From the NCBI GenBank assembly GCA_002081555.1, contig MZNV01001866.1, forward strand, positions 1-27,618: a DNA stretch of 27,618 nt. Direction: 5' to 3'. Positions 23,901-27,618 of this stretch are shown here, piece by piece (the stretch's first letter is position 1; each line of letters opens with the position of its first letter). Under the pieces are notes generated by a model, which was given only the letters and a program-made list of their open reading frames with translations, had not been told where the DNA came from and did no database searches. The translations under genes and the position numbers were made by a program. The stretch comes from Protostelium mycophagum (taxonomy: Eukaryota > Evosea > Variosea > Protosteliida > Protosteliaceae).

Positions 23901-24231
23901 TCTTCATCGTGGTGATCATATTGTCTAGACCCTACTTGGACAAGGTGCATCTCTTGTTGGACATCGGACTTAATGTCGTGAACATTATCTCCATAGGTAA
24001 ATAGTATTTCCAATATTGTAGTTGACTCTTTTCTTAGGTATGGCACTCACCAACTACGCTTCTCCTTCTCTCATTGGAGATATCATCTTTTTGCTTCTGC
24101 AGATTATCGGACTGTTGATTGTGCTCGGAGCGTTCATCCACTGCTGGTTGGCAATGGAGAAGGTCAACTGCTGCCAACCCAAGGGCGAAGACGAAGCCAA
24201 TACCAGTGAGCTCGCCACCATGAAGATGTAA
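20910..24231 (+). CDS. EGF-repeat ectodomain fused to a TRP-like (PF06011-type) multi-pass membrane region, about 955 aa
   Basis: The signal peptide MKSPLLIVALLGATVLAS is followed by a large N-glycosylated ectodomain with repeated short motifs (DIGGQAFGTA, DEVGGQAFVGL; beta-propeller-like by inference). EGF-like modules come next: CPNDCTGPEYGYCNYGTCVC, CNFSCGENQNRGKCFNGACQ and CPNGCSGNGVCGG...CNCNF. A PSI-like Cys cluster follows (CEEIPGAQECTGRSDCGWCQ). The membrane part has about nine helices, starting IGIMAFAIIYIIICGILLLI. It contains LLFEQLQFISLYGLITVGYS and NRPYFQLVILAKKAVAGLLI, which resemble the fungal Flc/Pkd2 TRP-like family. The C-terminus is a short cytosolic tail. There are twelve exons; exon 1 covers about 242 codons and shows C-ending codon preference, as in a well-expressed gene. 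Its role may be calcium or lipid/flavin-linked transport or mechanosensing, but this is inference. AATAAA begins at the last base of the stop. Confidence 0.8.
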
Positions 24232-24379
24232 ATAAACATGGTGATATTTAATTCTCAACACCTTAATACATCCATGAGTCTGCGTGTGTGATTATTCACA
24301 AGTTACATTGTTCTGCTCATGTCAAGACTAGTTTTTGATGAATACTTTCACAACAAGAAGCAAGCTTCGAGATAATATT

Positions 24380-25636
24380 TTATGAAACAATGGAGGGGTC
24401 ATTGGAGGAAATAATCACAGTCCATGTCTCTCCTTCCTTTGTCACCTTTCCCTCGTCCTTCAGCTTGTTCAAGTGCTGTACAACACCTTTCTTCGTTCAT
24501 GACATTTTTCGTGAATTATTCTGAATACAAAAGCTGACCTCTTTCTGCGGCTTGGAGGAGTTGCTGTGGATATCCGACGTACAACCGATCTACAATCCCC
24601 TTCGACGTCAGACTTTCATTTGTGAAGAAAAGAGCGAGGATTTGAGCCTCTCTCTCCATTCTATGGTCTACGTATTCCTGTACTTTATGTTGAGGGTCTA
24701 CAACGAGAGGTCCGTGCGCGGGATAAAATATAGGGCATTGTAGATCACGTAATTGATTGAGGGAATGCAAGTACACCCCCAGATCCCTAATGTCTCAGAA
24801 AGTCTTCTATGACATTTCGATTTACGTACTCGAATACAGCCGAACCTTGTCCGAGTATGTTGTCACCGCAAAATAAAACATTTTCCTCCTCAAGCAGAAA
24901 ACTGGTGTGGTCCTTCGAGTGTCCCGGGGTGTGTAATGCTCTCAAAGTTGCACCTAATAATTAGAATAGCTCAGAAATGACTTTGACAAACCCTCGACAG
25001 AAAATTTGTCACCCTCTTGAATGTCTTCTGCTTTCCAAGGCTGCATAATTTTTAATGTCAATATATGATATCATTGATATAATCTGATAATACATCTTCC
25101 ATATATTTGTATGTTTCCTCGATTGAATATATTATATTTTAATTATTGATATTATATATTTCAATTACTGATGTCAACTGGATTGGATTTGTAATTGAGA
25201 GATTTCTGATAAGAAGGTTGCATATACTGTCTACGCACCCATTCTTTATCGTGTTCATCTGGATATTTATGAACTTCAACGTGAGGGAATAACTCTAGTA
25301 AGTGTCCCACACCACCGGTGTGGTCTTTGTGCCAATGAGTGATCAACACCTTCTCTATTGAGATATTACGTTCCCTCAGAAAAGAGGATAAGAGGGTAAT
25401 ATATTGAGATCGTCCTACTCCCTGTCAAAAGGTGAAATTACCACAGTATGAATTTCTATTTAAGCAGTCGCTTCACCTTCGCCAGTATCGATCAGAAGAC
25501 GTGATTGCCCAGTGCCGAGGATATAAGTATTTGTTCCCTGCAAAGTGAAGTTACCAGGGTTCTGTGCTAAGATTCTCCATATCCTTGGTGAGAGCTCTTC
25601 TACGTCCTTTATATATACCAAAGCCTCTCCGCTCAT
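24380..25636 (-). CDS. LACTB2-like: LACTB2-type metallo-beta-lactamase fold hydrolase (endoribonuclease-like)
   Basis: MBL-fold enzyme. Animal LACTB2 is a mitochondrial single-strand RNA endonuclease; the substrate here is unproven. The spliced product begins [20 protein letters not shown] and continues [28 protein letters not shown], the metal motif [10 protein letters not shown] (HxHxDH), [12 protein letters not shown] with the third-metal His, CGDNILGQG (metal-bridging Asp), and YPAHGP (last His). The winged-helix-like C-terminus contains [14 protein letters not shown] and [12 protein letters not shown]. All metal ligands are present. I see no obvious mitochondrial presequence. The acceptor before CAGAAGAC was chosen because it gives [20 protein letters not shown] in frame. 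That intron (about 25050-25170) is unusually long and AT-rich. The stop reads CATAAAAT. It converges with the TRP-like gene 148 bp away. Confidence 0.93.
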
Positions 25637-25826
25637 TCGTGCGATCAGTTAGTTGTTGAACGATGATTACGCGAGTTTTAAAAATTGAATGACGTCATTC
25701 AACAACATTCACACCCACTTTCGACCATGTTCGAAGCTTCAACATGCAACAAGACTTGATATAATAAATAGGAGTAAGATTCAACCGAATATGTTATTTC
25801 ATTGTTTACTCGTGCTCGCGCACTAT

Positions 25827-26246
25827 CTACCCTTCTCCTCTCTGTACTCTGTAGAAGACGAACACATCTGGATCTTTATCCTCCAGGACTCTGAAATTCA
25901 TGAGTAATTGGCTGCTGCGCGGCTGCGGCCCCAAGTGTCTCAAGATATCCCCAACAACGTCTGTGATGTCTTCCTCCTCAGGCAACCATGGGAGAGTCCC
26001 ATAGCTGTCCCACAAGTCGTCTCCTCTTTTGATTCGATCTCTATTAATGAGTCCCCTTGCCCCACGGGTCTGAAATGCAGACAAAGCTGTCCTCTCGAGC
26101 TGATCAATCAAGGCGAGATGAGAATCTGTGATGTCACTGATATTCAGATCAAAGCCATGATGATGGTGAATGGACTTGCAGTGTGGGTGGTGAGGGGCAG
26201 GGTTCCTGAAAGAAAAGAAGCTGCTGTCTCTGGTAAAAAAGTCCAT
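25827..26246 (-). CDS. Hypothetical 139-aa protein, single exon
   Basis: An uninterrupted frame from ATG at 26246 to TAG at 25827. It opens MDFFTRDSSFFSFRNP, then a His-rich patch (APHHPHC, IHHHHGFD) that could bind metal. After this comes a mixed helical/acidic part with ALIDQLERTALSAF, LPWLPEEEDITDVVGDILRH, and a beta-like end LLMNFRVLEDKDPDVFVFYR. I do not recognise the family. It lies 190 bp upstream of the LACTB2-like gene on the same strand. The opposite strand carries an overlapping 126-codon open frame, which I judge less protein-like. It lacks introns, unlike its neighbours, so it could also be one exon of a larger gene. Confidence 0.5.
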   Translation of the reverse strand: MDFFTRDSSFFSFRNPAPHHPHCKSIHHHHGFDLNISDITDSHLALIDQLERTALSAFQTRGARGLINRDRIKRGDDLWDSYGTLPWLPEEEDITDVVGDILRHLGPQPRSSQLLMNFRVLEDKDPDVFVFYRVQRGEG

Positions 26247-26310
26247 ATGTATATGTCTGGAATGAACGACAATTTAGTTCGTTGCTGAACGGCCCTCAAG
26301 AATCGCATCA

Positions 26311-27618
26311 ATGGATTTGCTGAACTCTCTACTGCCGAGAATACTGAATATCCTCACTCGTATATTCCCTCACTCCCTGGAGGTACTACTCTCTATGTTG
26401 AAGGCACTCCCACCGTCCAAGGAGCCACTGGTGAGTGTCGACTCTTCTTTATTCTCTTTTTTATTCTCTATATCTTGTCGCAGTGTCTCCAGGGCCTCTA
26501 TGGGGCTACGGGGCTCTCAGGCTCTAGCTTGCATAGCGGCGGCCCTGGGTGTCGTTTTGGCTGCGTTGTATGATCTGGAAATTTCATGGAAATTTCGTAT
26601 TACGTATATTATTTTCTTGTACACAAGACTGACATGAAAATGAGGTACAACCACACATGTAGATGTCTCAGAAGAATACCAGCTGAAGTGGACCGCAGTA
26701 CCCACAACACTACCAACAGTCCATCAACTGAAGGACTTCTTGTTAACTGCTCCAGATTTTCAGATCCCTCTTTTAGACATTGATATGGAGACGGTCAGCA
26801 CGATGGGATTGGAACCCGCCGTAAAACAGTTCTTTGTCCGCTCACCAGATGGTAGACATTGCCACAACTTTTTCGCTCGGACCTTCGTACCCATATCATT
26901 GGTCCCTCATAAAGGATTTACGGAGGAATCTCATCACGCGTATTGGGACGGCGTCACGGGTCCCACTATGACTCCATTCAAGGACTTACAGATGAATCGC
27001 AACACATCTGACAACACTTCCACTGGAAACGATCGCCCAAATTGGCGTGGATATTATTTCGCAAAGGACACAGGAATTGATGTAAGGTCAGAGGAAAAAA
27101 TTCCCGGCGCACCAGATGATCCCACATATGAGTTGGTCAAGAAATTGAAGAAGTGGCCTGAAGGTGAGCCTTGTACACATTGTCAAAGTTTTGACCTCTG
27201 TAAATATGATAATATTCAGGAGCACCCTATCTTCTTGCATATAGTGCAGTTGGAATAACTATACGGTACCACTACATTGTACATGCTCATAATCCAATTA
27301 ACGGTCTTGACTATACACTCTGCTCAGTTGGATCACGATTTAATTTTGATCAACCGTCGGACCGTATCAAAGCATCATTCATTGTACGTAATATGTTTCA
27401 CCTGCTTCAGGATTTGAACGAATTATCGACGGGATTTCCGCGAGTGCCTTTGCCGTTAAATCAAGGTGAGCATCTCTTTGATGTACATACGGAGCTCTCA
27501 ATAACAGTACTAATCATCTCCAGATTTGGATGAAATTATAGAAATTGAGTATGATAAAAATTTTGTGGTCAAGAAGATAAATCAGAAAGCATTGGAAGCC
27601 TATAAAACTGATGGTGTG
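26311..27618 (+). CDS. Unrecognised protein gene, 3' end outside the window
   Basis: Well-supported exons begin near 26663: DVSEEYQLKWTAVPTTLPTV leads into MGLEPAVKQFFVRSPDGRHC, VPHKGFTEESHHAYWDGVTG and DRPNWRGYYFAKDTGIDV. A 56-nt intron (from about 27163) then joins PEG to APYLLAYSAVGITIRYHYIV, FIVRNMFHLLQDLNELS and, after another intron, DLDEIIEIEYDKNFVVKKIN, and the frame runs off the right edge. The block YLLAYSAVGxxIRY recalls large expanded families of uncharacterised amoebal/fungal proteins (some with kinase or Crinkler-like parts), but I cannot assign it. The 5' end is unresolved: ATG 26311 (MDLLNSLLPRILNILTRI) can be spliced in frame, but an alternative frame (FAELSTAENTEYPHSYIPS) looks equally protein-like. 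Confidence 0.55.

Noticed and set aside
25908-26288. 126-codon plus-strand open frame overlapping the 139-aa minus-strand gene
   Set aside because: Its composition (many Met, Val, Cys in odd clusters) is typical of an antisense shadow, while the minus-strand frame has coherent acidic and hydrophobic segments. No family signal was seen on either strand, so the choice is not certain.

Overview
The window is nuclear DNA of a compact, intron-rich unicellular eukaryote. Almost every protein gene is cut by GT-AG introns, mostly 38-60 nt, with a few of 100-290 nt. The standard genetic code fits throughout. The gene set combines a CK2 catalytic subunit, an ARF GTPase, a nuclear poly(A)-binding protein, a BK/Slo-like channel, an EGF protein with a fungal/amoebozoan TRP-like membrane region, and an FN3 adhesion-type receptor. 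I infer an amoebozoan-like protist, for instance a protosteloid amoeba. This rests on gene content and intron style only.

Layout: 1-1010 is a degenerate GA-rich repeat field, and 1011-1730 holds no gene. A tRNA-Pro(AGG) gene lies at 1730-1800 (-). A large signal-peptide, beta-rich, FN3, single-pass membrane protein gene runs 1858-6498 (-). The CK2 alpha gene (6628-8115, +) diverges from it. An identical second tRNA-Pro(AGG) is at 8229-8299 (+), followed by ARF (8446-9066, +). An unrecognised secreted protein (9247-11484, -) diverges from a BK-like K+ channel gene (11862-16198, +). A SUMO-protease gene (16343-19326, -) diverges from a PABPN1-like gene (19439-20331, +). The EGF/TRP-like gene (20910-24231, +) converges on a LACTB2-type metallo-beta-lactamase gene (24380-25636, -). 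A small unknown gene (25827-26246, -) and a truncated unknown gene (about 26311 to the window end, +) close the window.

Most neighbours are arranged as divergent pairs with short shared upstream gaps (112-377 bp) and tight convergent 3' ends. The genes do not form one pathway. They are housekeeping signalling (CK2, ARF), RNA processing (PABPN1), SUMO control, ion transport and cell-surface functions.

The most notable points are these. The SUMO protease appears to carry two Ulp1-fold domains: an active one, then a second that has lost the catalytic His and Asp. The BK-like channel has no acidic run where animal channels have the calcium bowl. In at least five genes AATAAA overlaps or abuts the stop codon. 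A stereotyped TTGAY...GTTGTAG motif marks many 3' splice sites, and the same GTTGTAG sequence also occurs inside other introns. Exon boundaries were derived by hand from reading frame and splice consensus, so single junctions may be off by an alternative AG.
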